A DNA stretch of 64,000 nt from an uncultured Desulfobacter sp. (GTDB lineage: Bacteria; Desulfobacterota; Desulfobacteria; Desulfobacterales; Desulfobacteraceae), in the NCBI RefSeq assembly GCF_963664415.1, contig NZ_OY761445.1, positions 2,568,501 through 2,632,500 of the forward strand. Reading direction: 5' to 3'. Both the position numbers and the translations under genes were made by a program. The notes beneath the pieces are model-generated. The model was not told where the DNA came from. It did not search any database and was given only the letters and a program-made list of their open reading frames with translations. Shown here in pieces: positions 1-7,260 of this stretch (within the stretch, counting starts at the first letter, position 1; each line of letters starts with the position of its first letter).

Positions 1-2
1 AG

Positions 3-161
3 GAAGCACTGAAAAGCAATGTCGGCTGCAGCAATGCTCTCAAGCAGATTTTACACAGTCAAAACATCTCTATGGAGTCCCAATTTGATCCTTTGTCGAA
101 CTGGGAGACACTGCCCCCTGCTGACATCTCGGCATACGAACAGCTTGGAGGTATCTTATGA
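3..161 (+). CDS. istA: IstA transposase, C-terminal end (partial)
   Basis: An open frame enters from the left edge (reading EALKSNVGCS...) and ends ...YEQLGGIL with a TGA at 159-161, the usual way IS21 IstA proteins end. Only about 52 residues are visible, so the HTH and DDE integrase core are outside the window. The stop overlaps the istB start (ATGA at 158-161), the standard translational coupling of istA to istB. Assigned from its position before istB and the typical C-terminal wording. Confidence 0.8.
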   Translation, partial: EALKSNVGCSNALKQILHSQNISMESQFDPLSNWETLPPADISAYEQLGGIL

Positions 162-910
162 ACCCAGCAGTCCAGGCAGTCCTCACACAGCACTTAAAAA
201 CGCTGAAGCTCTCGACGATGGAAAAAGAGTTGGAAGGTCAGATCCGGCAGGCGCATGAGGCGGCCTGCGGCTACGATGAGTTTTTATTGAATCTTGTTGA
301 AGCGGAAGTTCAAATACGGCAGGAAAACGGTCGCAAGCGACGTCTCAAGGAAGCCAGGTTCCCGATGCAGAAACCGCTTGAAACATTTGATTTTGAGGCT
401 GCCCCTGATTTGGACGCCCGGTTGATCAAAGAACTTTCAACAGGGACATTCATTAAAGAAGCCCGGAATATAATTTTGATAGGTAAAAGCGGAGCCGGTA
501 AAACCCATCTGGCAACCAGCATCGGGATGGAAGCCTGCCGGTATGGACATCGAGTTCGTTTTATTACTGGTTGTGGGCTTGCAAACGAACTGACGGAGGC
601 CAGGGAACAACAGGCTCTGGGTAGAATGATAAAACGATATGCCGGTTATGGGCTGTTGATTCTTGATGAATTGGGGTACGTCCCGTTCAGTAAAATCGGC
701 GCTGAATTATTGTTCCAAGTCCTTACCGAGCGCCATGAAAGACGTTCGATCATCATCACTACCAATCTTGGTTTTGGTGATTGGACGCAGGTGTTTGGCG
801 ATGCAAATCTTACCGCTGCTCTGCTGGATCGTGTCACTCACCGGGCTCACATTATTCAATGTAACTGGGACAGTTATCGACTTAAACAGACTTTAAAATC
901 GAGAGGATAA
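158..910 (+). CDS. istB: IstB-like transposition ATPase of IS21 element 1
   Basis: A 250-residue AAA+ ATPase of the IstB/DnaC family, the helper that remodels target DNA and stimulates the IstA transposase. Walker A is GKSGAGKTH (about residues 109-117) and Walker B is LLILDELGY (about 166-174); sensor-type residues follow in the IIITTNL segment. Length is normal for the family. It starts in an ATGA overlap with istA and is followed after 3 nt by another small ORF that appears to belong to the same element. It looks intact. Confidence 0.93.
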   Translation: MNPAVQAVLTQHLKTLKLSTMEKELEGQIRQAHEAACGYDEFLLNLVEAEVQIRQENGRKRRLKEARFPMQKPLETFDFEAAPDLDARLIKELSTGTFIKEARNIILIGKSGAGKTHLATSIGMEACRYGHRVRFITGCGLANELTEAREQQALGRMIKRYAGYGLLILDELGYVPFSKIGAELLFQVLTERHERRSIIITTNLGFGDWTQVFGDANLTAALLDRVTHRAHIIQCNWDSYRLKQTLKSRG

Positions 911-913
911 AGA

Positions 914-1174
914 ATGAAAGAACTGGATGTATATAATCCCCTGAAAGGTCGAAATGAAACGATAAGGATCGAGATCTCCGAAGACTGTACGACCTATTTT
1001 GAAGAGGCGGAGAAGAATGATGATATCCTGAGCATTACAGACACAGATGCCGGTTTGTTAATACAAGAGTGTGGGTGCACAAAACCGATTCTCATAGCTG
1101 TAGAATCACGGGAATCAATTAATTACAGCCAAAAAGGAGCGTTGAAGGCAATAGCCGACTACTGCGTTGGGTAG
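914..1174 (+). CDS. Third ORF of IS21 element 1 (small conserved protein)
   Basis: An 86-residue acidic protein with no domain I can name. It begins 3 nt after the istB stop, with an AGAGGA ribosome-binding site inside the end of istB, so it is almost certainly co-translated with the transposition genes. It is clearly homologous to the 87-residue product at 19548-19811, which sits in the same place behind the istB of a different IS21 type. Shared positions include the MK.(L)D(V/I)YN start, R.ETI.IEI(S/T)E, an ITD motif, GLLI followed by a conserved Cys, and a PI pair. Function unknown; an accessory transposition or target-immunity factor is one possibility, but that is inference. Confidence 0.75.
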   Translation: MKELDVYNPLKGRNETIRIEISEDCTTYFEEAEKNDDILSITDTDAGLLIQECGCTKPILIAVESRESINYSQKGALKAIADYCVG

Positions 1175-1242
1175 CCCGTCCGGCCAGGGCCAGGGGATCG
1201 GCCCGGCGCCGGGCCGATCCCCTGGCCCTGGCCGTTACCCAA
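1167..1242. repeat. 54-bp perfect palindrome with outer arms
   Basis: Positions 1181-1234 form a perfect palindrome with no central spacer, very GC-rich (arms run from GGCCAGGGCC outward from a GGCGCC centre). Farther out, TTGGGTA at 1167-1173 pairs with TACCCAA at 1236-1242. The structure begins on the stop codon of the third IS21 ORF. It could act as a strong terminator (but lacks a following T tract), an mRNA-stabilising hairpin, or a barrier to read-through from flanking DNA. Confidence 0.85.
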
Positions 1243-1289
1243 ACCGGAACTATATAAAAAGCGATAAGAGAATGATTTTAACAACAGGG

Positions 1290-1342
1290 GGGGTCAAAAT
1301 TGGGTTGTCGAGAGGGGTCAATTTTGTGTTGCAATTCCGACA
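1290..1342. repeat. IS21 terminal repeats, right end
   Basis: Two tandem similar blocks, at 1290-1309 and 1314-1333, each starting GGGGTCAA and followed by A/T-rich sequence and a GTTG motif. IS21 elements typically carry several such transposase-binding repeats at each end. The end is placed at 1342 (CCGACA). Confidence 0.6.
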
Positions 1343-1644
1343 ATCAGGACGGCCGGGTTACCTTCATGTATATTGACGGTAAAACCAAAGAGATGTGCAG
1401 GCGAACCCTTAAAGGAGAGGAGTTTCTGCACCTGATCCTGCTTCATGTGTTGCCCAGGGGATTTCGTAGGGCAAGAGATTACGGCTTTCTTCACGGGAAT
1501 GCCAAGAAATTGCTCTTCCTAGTACAGATGATTCTCCACGTTCGGATTATGGCAATAGTGCTTCGGCCAAGGCCTGTTTTTAAATGCCCCCATTGCGGGA
1601 AGCCTATGAAAATCCTCGGAATAAAGCCTGTCGGTACAGGATAG
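1343..1644 (+). pseudogene. IS91-type transposase remnant (C-terminal part)
   Basis: The frame reads NQDGRVTFMYIDGKTKEM, then TLKGEEFL, HVLPRGFRRARDYGFLHGN and a terminal zinc-binding-like CPHCGKPMKI. This matches the C-terminal third of Y2 (IS91/IS801-type) transposases. The N-terminal catalytic region with the HUH and tyrosine motifs is absent, and the coding begins exactly where the IS21 element ends, so the gene was truncated. It is a remnant, not a working transposase. Confidence 0.75.
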
Positions 1645-1855
1645 GATAAACAAAAGGTAGAAACCCAATCTCAATTTAACTGGAGGTGAACAACACTATG
1701 AAATAATCCGGCTTTTTTTAGAAAGCCCTGAAAAGGGCAACGCTATAGGTGCGTCTTATCTCAGGAGCCCGGAAATAACACGCCTTTCAGATCCTTAATC
1801 CCCAAAAAGATATTTTCATATATATGGAAACCCGGCTCATTTGGGCCGGGCTTGT
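1645..1855. other. Intergenic, possible IS91 end remnant
   Basis: No gene is seen. Short hairpins such as AGAAAGCCCTG...AGGGC around 1720-1740 may belong to the end of the truncated IS91-type element, but no definite IS end could be recognised. Confidence 0.3.
1831..1850 (-). terminator. Hairpin after phosphatase gene
   Basis: CCCGGC at 1831-1836 pairs with GCCGGG at 1845-1850, a GC-rich stem with an 8-nt loop lying just downstream (minus strand) of the stop at 1856. It is followed by TTTCC rather than a long T tract, so this is a plausible but weak intrinsic terminator. Confidence 0.45.
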
Positions 1856-3235
1856 TCAACAATCGGATAAGATCGTGGTTCGTTCCTCACACGATCTATC
1901 CTTATTCGTTACATTTTTATCTCGCACCACTGCTTTTCCGTCTATGCCGATCTCAATTTTTGTTATTGAACCTGTTGAAATAATTGATTTTCTATATTTG
2001 AAAAGGGGCTTCTTCTCAATGTGTGTTAACAAAATTCTAAGTATACTATTATGGCTTACAAGTACAATTCCCTTTTCTGCAAAGAGGCTGGGACTTTCAA
2101 GAAGATCATCCCAAAAAGCAATAATTCGGTCTTTGGCAGAGACGGGAGACTCACTGTTCTCGGGACAGAAACGTACTGGGTCTTTGGTATAATTTTGATA
2201 GTCATCTGGGGAAGCAGTTTTAATATCTGATCTTTTTTCGTTTTCCCAATCACCGTAGTCAATTTCTTTAAGTCGCTCATCTATTATTAGCTGAACTTTT
2301 AATTTCCGCTGAATTTCTCTCGCTGTTTTAATTGCTCTCTTCATGGGACTAGTAAAAATTATGCCAATATCATTATCTTTTGAGGCAAGCTCCGTACTTA
2401 CAGCAATGGCCTCTTCAATACCAACGTCAGTAAGCTCACAGTTTGTAATACCCGTGAATCTTTCACCATCAATGCTGGCGGTTGTCTGACCATGACGAAC
2501 AAGGTAAATGTAATTTTGTTCTCTTGAATGTTTTATGTCAGAATCAGGAGCGTTCCCTAATTTTTCATCAACGTGAGCTTCACTTTTAAAGTTGGATGAA
2601 CAAACCCAAGGAAGTTTCAGGATTTTATCTGATTGAAAACCATAGTAATGAATATATTCAAGACTTCGTTTACTTACAAAAAAACAAGCCTTTCGAATCT
2701 CTGATGCACCCATTTTTTTTAAGTAATTATCGTAAAATCTCATTGTCATCCCAGTATGCGCTTGACCATCTACAATTAAAACTTTTTCAATTAAATGTGG
2801 TGGTAATAATACATTAAATAAAATACCATCCTTTCTCCTGCCATTTGACCACGCATATTTCCTATCAATTACAACAAGAGGGATGTGTCCAAAGCAACCT
2901 GATATGAGGGCGCCCATTATAGCTCCGCCCCTTCCAGTACCAACTAGTAATGTTGGAATAAAATTATCCTCCTCCAGTTTATTATGGATGTCTTTAGCGA
3001 CTTGCTCGGCATCGCACCAGTCCCACTCATCTTTGTCTTGTGTTTTATTTGATTCGGGTTGCGTTGTTTTATTTGATTCGGGTTGCGTTGTTTTATTTGA
3101 TTCGGGTTGCGTTGTTAGAAAACCTTTGAAATACGCTATAGCAACAACAATAATTTCCACAATTAATATATTAAATAATTTTTTTTGTTGTTCAGGATTC
3201 AATGTCATTAACTTAACGGAGCGGCTGGTATCCAT
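1856..3235 (-). CDS. Phosphoribosyltransferase-histidine phosphatase fusion (IS-truncated main part)
   Basis: The visible frame joins two enzyme folds. After a membrane helix (ILIVEIIVVAIAYF) and three copies of TTQPESNK comes a type-I phosphoribosyltransferase-like domain: VGTGRGGAIMG pyrophosphate loop and a PRPP-type loop KVLIVDGQAHTGMT, with G instead of the second acidic residue. Then follows a histidine phosphatase domain with YLVRHGQT, the TSPMKRAIKTA arginine motif, the ERLKEIDYG glutamate and the second histidine in VLVSHNS, so all catalytic positions are present. The first residues of this frame are IS4 sequence: the native gene began at 4816 and was split at NPEQ by IS4 insertion. 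Without the IS the product would be 484 residues with two N-terminal helices. Substrate unknown; possibly nucleotide salvage or a conflict effector. An intact copy elsewhere would test this. Confidence 0.75.
   Translation of the reverse strand: MDTSRSVKLMTLNPEQQKKLFNILIVEIIVVAIAYFKGFLTTQPESNKTTQPESNKTTQPESNKTQDKDEWDWCDAEQVAKDIHNKLEEDNFIPTLLVGTGRGGAIMGALISGCFGHIPLVVIDRKYAWSNGRRKDGILFNVLLPPHLIEKVLIVDGQAHTGMTMRFYDNYLKKMGASEIRKACFFVSKRSLEYIHYYGFQSDKILKLPWVCSSNFKSEAHVDEKLGNAPDSDIKHSREQNYIYLVRHGQTTASIDGERFTGITNCELTDVGIEEAIAVSTELASKDNDIGIIFTSPMKRAIKTAREIQRKLKVQLIIDERLKEIDYGDWENEKRSDIKTASPDDYQNYTKDPVRFCPENSESPVSAKDRIIAFWDDLLESPSLFAEKGIVLVSHNSILRILLTHIEKKPLFKYRKSIISTGSITKIEIGIDGKAVVRDKNVTNKDRSCEERTTILSDC
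3043..3114 (-). repeat. 3 x 24-bp perfect tandem repeat in coding sequence
   Basis: Three identical 24-nt units (3043-3066, 3067-3090, 3091-3114) encode TTQPESNK three times in the linker between the membrane helix and the phosphoribosyltransferase-like domain. Perfect identity suggests recent expansion; changes in copy number would stay in frame and only alter linker length. Confidence 0.95.
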
Positions 3236-4695
3236 AGTGGAAACGGCTACCCCTTTTATTAAAATTTCTCGGATATTTACGACCCGGCCTTACAGGCTCA
3301 ATAGTTTTTACCACTATCTCATGAATATCGGATATCAACTTGGTCACGGCCTCTAAAGGCTTGAGAAACAAGAGAGGGATCACATCCTTCACTTTTGACA
3401 AAGCCTGGGCAAAATTTCTTTGATATCGATAAATACAATTTTCGGTATTTTTGTCAATTACGGCCTGAGTCGGGTATATCAACGCCGAGACCAGGTTCTT
3501 TGAAAATACTTTAGCATGAAAATCCTGATACACTGAAAGAACCGATTTGCCGGAGAAGTTTTCTATTTCAATCCACTGTTTCATTGTTTTGTAATCTTCT
3601 TCCACAGGCCATCTGAGATGATAAAGTTCTGCAAATAGTTCGTATGGGTGACTCTGTGTATCAAGCAAGGAGGTTATCAGAATCTCTGATTCTCCGGTAT
3701 CCAGTTCCACACGGATTAATCTCAATTTCAAGGGTATGAGATCCAATCCCATCTCTTTACAAGGTTTGATAGAGCTTGGAAATGCGGATAAAGATATGAT
3801 TTTTTCTTTTTTGCCTGAATTGTAGAACTGGCGCACCACTTTCCATCTTTTGCGCTGAATGCGAGCACAAAAATCAGCACCACGGGACAAGATGAGATTA
3901 AAAAGCCAATAGGCCGGGTAACCTCGATCAAGGAGGACTAAGTCGTTTGGCATTAAATTCAGAAAATGAAATGCTGCCAACTCCCGTTCACCAACGCTTT
4001 TAGATTCAATAATGGCATCCACTGAGATTTTATTTAAAGGATCAAACATCTGTGAGACTCTTGCCATGGGGCATTTATCCCCCCGTCTTGGATTCCAGGC
4101 TCCGAAATGTGTAGATATGGCCTCTATCCGAGGTAAACGAACAGTTGTTCCGTCTATGGCAAGCAGGTTAAACCCGTGCCATTGCTCTGGCTTAAAGTTT
4201 TCATAAAAGTAGCTGGTCAAACGCATATTGAGGTTTATAAAAGCTTCATATTTCAGTTTCATCCTTGCTTTAGCCAAAGCGGCTTTGGAAACAACTCGTT
4301 TGACCACTTCAAATCCAAAAATAGATTTGAAGAAATGATCAAGTTCATCCTGATATGAGCCTTTAACCATATTCATGAGAAAGAAGATCAAGGTTGAAAA
4401 AGTAAGTTTTCGTTTGCGGATAAAATCGGTTGGACTTTGGCGATGTTGCTTGATAAATTGATCAGAATTGATGATTTCTTGAAGAAATCCGATCAACCCG
4501 GCACAGATATTGAAAATCAGGTTCCGTGCCAGCGTTGTTAAATTTGTTAAAAAATTTCGGCATGATATGCTCCTTTCTTTTTGATAACTCGCAACTATTA
4601 TTAGAATTGAGTATATCATGTCGATCTTAAAATCTCAATATTTATATATAATTTCAATTAGTTAAGCTATATGTGTTCTTAAGTTAATGACATTG
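3200..4695 (-). mobile_element. Complete IS4-type element with 10-bp target duplication
   Basis: A 1496-bp element bounded by 17-bp inverted repeats, CAATGTCATTAACTTAA at 3200-3216 and its complement at 4679-4695. It is flanked by a direct repeat GTTCAGGATT at 3190-3199 and 4696-4705, a 10-bp target duplication as expected for the IS4 family. It carries one DDE transposase. Removing the element and one duplicated copy restores an uninterrupted frame across the junction of the phosphoribosyltransferase-phosphatase gene. Confidence 0.92.
3213..4619 (-). CDS. IS4-family DDE transposase
   Basis: A 468-codon frame with the IS4 hallmarks: first Asp in LLAIDGTTVRLP, second Asp in LVLLDRGYPAYW, and the catalytic Glu within the Y-2-R-3-E-6-K signature (YHLRWPVEEDYKTMK). 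Length is normal for IS4 elements. The start is uncertain: the frame opens at 4619 without a good ribosome-binding site, whereas a strong AAAGGAG (4571-4577) precedes an ATG at 4563 that lies in another frame and would give only a short peptide. The true N-terminus may lie near 4560, or the 5' end may have suffered a small indel. Confidence 0.88.
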   Translation of the reverse strand: MIYSILIIVASYQKERSISCRNFLTNLTTLARNLIFNICAGLIGFLQEIINSDQFIKQHRQSPTDFIRKRKLTFSTLIFFLMNMVKGSYQDELDHFFKSIFGFEVVKRVVSKAALAKARMKLKYEAFINLNMRLTSYFYENFKPEQWHGFNLLAIDGTTVRLPRIEAISTHFGAWNPRRGDKCPMARVSQMFDPLNKISVDAIIESKSVGERELAAFHFLNLMPNDLVLLDRGYPAYWLFNLILSRGADFCARIQRKRWKVVRQFYNSGKKEKIISLSAFPSSIKPCKEMGLDLIPLKLRLIRVELDTGESEILITSLLDTQSHPYELFAELYHLRWPVEEDYKTMKQWIEIENFSGKSVLSVYQDFHAKVFSKNLVSALIYPTQAVIDKNTENCIYRYQRNFAQALSKVKDVIPLLFLKPLEAVTKLISDIHEIVVKTIEPVRPGRKYPRNFNKRGSRFHYGYQPLR

Positions 4696-4816
4696 GTTCA
4701 GGATTAACAAAATTAAAAACGCCACTTAGCGATAATGCGGTTGCAATAGCCGTAAAAACAAACACCGCTGTCATTGTCCATGCAATTATTATTTGAATTG
4801 TTTTTTGTTGATCCAT
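4696..4816 (-). pseudogene. 5' fragment of the split phosphoribosyltransferase-phosphatase gene
   Basis: From an ATG at 4816 the frame reads MDQQKTIQIIIAWTMTAV, continues as a hydrophobic helix and ends ...FVNPE at the IS4 target duplication. The same NPE(Q) codons occur on the far side of the element at 3199-3190, so the two parts join in frame as FNFVNPEQQKKLFN. The fragment supplies a first transmembrane helix, making the original protein a two-helix membrane protein with a cytoplasmic enzyme part. No strong ribosome-binding site is visible. Confidence 0.85.
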
Positions 4817-5191
4817 CTATTGTCTATTCAATGTTTTTGTTATGAGTCTATACTCATTTAATGAACTGATTTGTTGTTTTTATTTATTTCTTGGATTCAC
4901 TCATTTATCGGGATAACGTCCAAAAAATAAGAATAACAAAATGGTTACAACTTTTTAAAAACAATGCCAGAATCATTAACACCATCTGAAGAGGCTTGCA
5001 ATTTTTTTTTCAAATTTACCACATAGTGGGCCAAGCACTAATGGTATCAAAGAAGACCGACCCTGATTCCCAGACAGGCAAGAATAACAAAAGTAGTCAA
5101 CGCCTTTATTACCAATGGTCTCGGTCTCAAATAATAGACATAGTCAACACGCTAACGATAAGGCTTCCTTCCGATGCGGTGTGACAGCGGA
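4817..5191. other. AT-rich intergenic region with dispersed repeat copy 1
   Basis: No convincing gene. It probably holds the promoter of the split gene on the minus strand near 4820-4880. The only recognisable structure is the dispersed repeat at 5075-5106. Confidence 0.5.
5075..5106 (+). repeat. Dispersed 32-bp repeat, copy 1
   Basis: Matches the copy at 9180-9211 at 28 of 32 positions, in the same orientation (both start CAGGC and end AACGCCTT). The two copies bracket the five-gene minus-strand cassette at 5192-8955. Shorter relatives are at 13925-13943 and 22615-22628. Confidence 0.7.
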
Positions 5192-5938
5192 TCACTGGTT
5201 AGAAGGATCTTTTTGGGGTTCGGTAATAAGGTTCATGCCGCATAGGCGATGCACTTCTTCAGTGGTTACTGAGGCCCAATGTTCGAAAGATTGACGTGCA
5301 AGTCTGTATACATGAATGTCGCGGGTGGCAAGAAAAAAACCGCGGTGTGTAAGCTCCCCAGCACGCCGCTGAGCATCCTCGACGCTCAGCCAGTCTGTCG
5401 AACAGCTTAACTTCTCAGCAATCCTTGGTGGGCCGTCAAACCACGGCGTAGCTGCAGATTCGGGAAGAAACTGCGTCCGTGTATCGTGGAGTGCAATAGT
5501 CCGCAAACCTATGGCAGATAATAACTCGAACTCGTCTTGGACGTGTTCCGCGATATGGCTACCATCCAGCAGAACAAAATCGAATTTTGGAGCTCTGCTT
5601 AAAAACTCCCAAGAGGTTTTTTCATGAACCACTGTCAGGCCTTTTGCTATTCCATTTGCGTTCATGTTTCTGACTGTCGAGTGAACCTTAACGTCACAGA
5701 TGTGAAACTCAAATTCGCGTCGATGTTGGGCTTGGACAAATGCTGAAGTAGATACCCCATAGTGACTGCCAATTTCAATCACGCAGCGGAACGGGGCGGC
5801 ACATAGCAGATTGTAAAGCATCATGACATGCCGCAAGTCCATTGCCCAATCAGGTTTCTGAAAAATATCCGGAAATGCTTCGAGCAGAGGGAAACTGAGT
5901 TCAGGGAAAACGCAAAGAGATGAAGACGATATATTCAT
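5192..5938 (-). CDS. Class I SAM-dependent methyltransferase
   Basis: About 248 residues with a Rossmann-type methyltransferase signature: motif I VIEIGSHYGVST, an acidic position after strand 2 (FHICDVKV), and FDFVLLDGSHIAEHVQDEFEL as motif post-I/II. This resembles the Methyltransf_24 group. The start at 5938 overlaps the stop of the SUMF1-like gene as ATGA (5935-5938), so the two are translationally coupled; an upstream in-frame ATG at 5953 would overlap more. Substrate unknown; coupling to the SUMF1-like gene suggests a shared target. No signal peptide. Confidence 0.8.
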   Translation of the reverse strand: MNISSSSLCVFPELSFPLLEAFPDIFQKPDWAMDLRHVMMLYNLLCAAPFRCVIEIGSHYGVSTSAFVQAQHRREFEFHICDVKVHSTVRNMNANGIAKGLTVVHEKTSWEFLSRAPKFDFVLLDGSHIAEHVQDEFELLSAIGLRTIALHDTRTQFLPESAATPWFDGPPRIAEKLSCSTDWLSVEDAQRRAGELTHRGFFLATRDIHVYRLARQSFEHWASVTTEEVHRLCGMNLITEPQKDPSNQ

Positions 5939-6693
5939 ATGCTGCTTATACATATAACCCTAAAGCCCTGATCATAATAGTGAATTGAAGCCTCGCCGCA
6001 TGAGCGATAAGCAGAGCGGCAGAAACGTGAATAACATGTCCATGCTCCACCGCGTAGAACACGTGCTGAAGAACTCTTGCGCGGCGAGGGTCCATAGTTT
6101 GACGTATATAGGTTCGCGCACCATTCCCATACATTCCCGTGCATATCGTACAACCCATAGGTGTTCGGAGCATAGGACCCTACGGTAGTCGGTCGGCCCG
6201 CAGAAGGTCCAATGTCGTCACATCCGTATGGATAGCGTCCATCTATGTTACCGTGATACGAAGAGAAAGTAGAACCACAAGAGAAGGCAGTAGAAGTTGT
6301 GCTACGACATGCATATTCCCATTCGGACTCAAAAGGTAAACGATATGTTCGGTTAGATTCACGTTCATTCGGCAAAGCAGCCATGATTGAGCAGAAACTT
6401 TCAGCGTCGAACCAAGATACAGACTCAACTGGGAATTTGCTTGTGTCAACGCCTCTAACGTGCGCGCTTCCTTGCCCGAAGGCCGAGAAATAGGACGGAT
6501 TCACACCAATAACTTGAGAATACTCTTTTTGCGTTGTAGGAAAACGTGCGATCCAGAAGCCATTTAATCGAATAGAGTGCTGTGGGCTTTCGTTTTCGCG
6601 TCGAGTGCTTTCATAAACGGAGGACCCGATTACGCCAGTTCCGCTCGGGACATAGATGAATTCCATTCCAATTGAATTTCTGAAAATCTCCAT
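5935..6693 (-). CDS. SUMF1/formylglycine-generating-enzyme-like domain protein
   Basis: A 252-residue single-domain protein of the FGE-sulfatase (SUMF1) family. Hallmarks in order: N-terminal MEFIYVPSG, the FPVESVSWFDAESFC block, YRLPFESEWEYACR, TYGLYDMHGNVWEWC, RVLRGGAW and terminal CRSAYR...GFRV. The fold is a C-type lectin variant; family members either convert cysteine to formylglycine or serve as binding/scaffold domains. The Cys pair of aerobic FGE is not certain here, so enzymatic activity is unproven. GGAG ribosome-binding site before 6693. It lies 15 nt after the small membrane-protein gene and overlaps the methyltransferase gene, suggesting a three-gene operon. Confidence 0.88.
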   Translation of the reverse strand: MEIFRNSIGMEFIYVPSGTGVIGSSVYESTRRENESPQHSIRLNGFWIARFPTTQKEYSQVIGVNPSYFSAFGQGSAHVRGVDTSKFPVESVSWFDAESFCSIMAALPNERESNRTYRLPFESEWEYACRSTTSTAFSCGSTFSSYHGNIDGRYPYGCDDIGPSAGRPTTVGSYAPNTYGLYDMHGNVWEWCANLYTSNYGPSPRKSSSARVLRGGAWTCYSRFCRSAYRSCGEASIHYYDQGFRVICISSI

Positions 6694-6708
6694 GTTGCTC
6701 CTCGAACT

Positions 6709-7155
6709 TTAAAGAAAAAGCCCCTTTATCAGTACCGCAATCCAACCTATTGCGAAGGCGGCTGGAAGGAAACGTCGGGGGGTGAGCAAGCGATCATACC
6801 GAGTCGTTTCAAGCATAGCGCCTGCCCATACTGGAGGAAGTTGGTCGTGATGCAACTCCGTTCGCAAAAGGTATGAATCCCATTTAGAAAGAATGAAATG
6901 GATTGCTCGCTCGTTAAAGCGGAATGAGATGTGTATTGACAGACACGCGCAGAGTCCAAGTGACGACACGATCGCTGCGGTAAACTTTTGTGATTGTAGT
7001 GTACCAAGGGCAGCGAAAAGCAGGCCTTGCAGCAATAGCAACCAGTTCATGGTGTTGTTCACAAGAGCCGTTTCTTCACGGAGCATTTCACGTATTACTG
7101 TAGCCATAGTATTTGAATTAATTTGGTCCACTGAATGATCTTCTTGTTGCGCCAT
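6709..7155 (-). CDS. Small membrane protein of the SUMF1 operon
   Basis: From ATG at 7155 (preceded by GAGGGAG, better than the upstream start at 7212) the product is 148 residues. A charged N-terminus (VIREMLREETALVNN) precedes a helix pair (NWLLLLQGLLFAALGTL and AAIVSSLGLCACLSIHISF), a soluble loop with conserved-looking RTELHHDQLPPVWAG, and a third helix at the C-terminus. I recognise no named family. The layout of an N-terminal helix, paired TM helices and a C-terminal TM resembles small membrane partners in bacterial sensing or defence cassettes, but that is inference. Confidence 0.65.
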   Translation of the reverse strand: MAQQEDHSVDQINSNTMATVIREMLREETALVNNTMNWLLLLQGLLFAALGTLQSQKFTAAIVSSLGLCACLSIHISFRFNERAIHFILSKWDSYLLRTELHHDQLPPVWAGAMLETTRYDRLLTPRRFLPAAFAIGWIAVLIKGLFL

Positions 7156-7260
7156 TACTGATCTCCCTCTATTTGTTCTTTGTCTTTGCCGAATGCCAAG
7201 GCAAACAGGCATTATCCTTGAAACATAGCGTTGAGGTTGGTATCTTTGTGCAGCCGATTG

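Larger units (their letters stand above)
1..1342 (+). mobile_element. IS21-type element, right part
   Basis: The right-hand part of an IS21-family element; its left end lies outside the window. Order: istA 3' end, istB, a third small ORF, a large palindrome, then two terminal repeats starting GGGGTCAA. The proposed outer end is ...CCGACA at 1342, because recognisable IS91-transposase coding starts immediately after it. The exact end and any target duplication cannot be fixed without the left end. Its terminal repeats differ completely from those of the second IS21 element in this window, so the two are different IS21 types. Confidence 0.8.

Noticed and set aside
5935..6080. Possible diversity-generating-retroelement variable region at the SUMF1-like C-terminus
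   Set aside because: The RVLRGGAW...GFRV end resembles DGR target proteins, but no reverse transcriptase, template repeat or second copy is in the window; CRSAYR is also common in ordinary FGE proteins.
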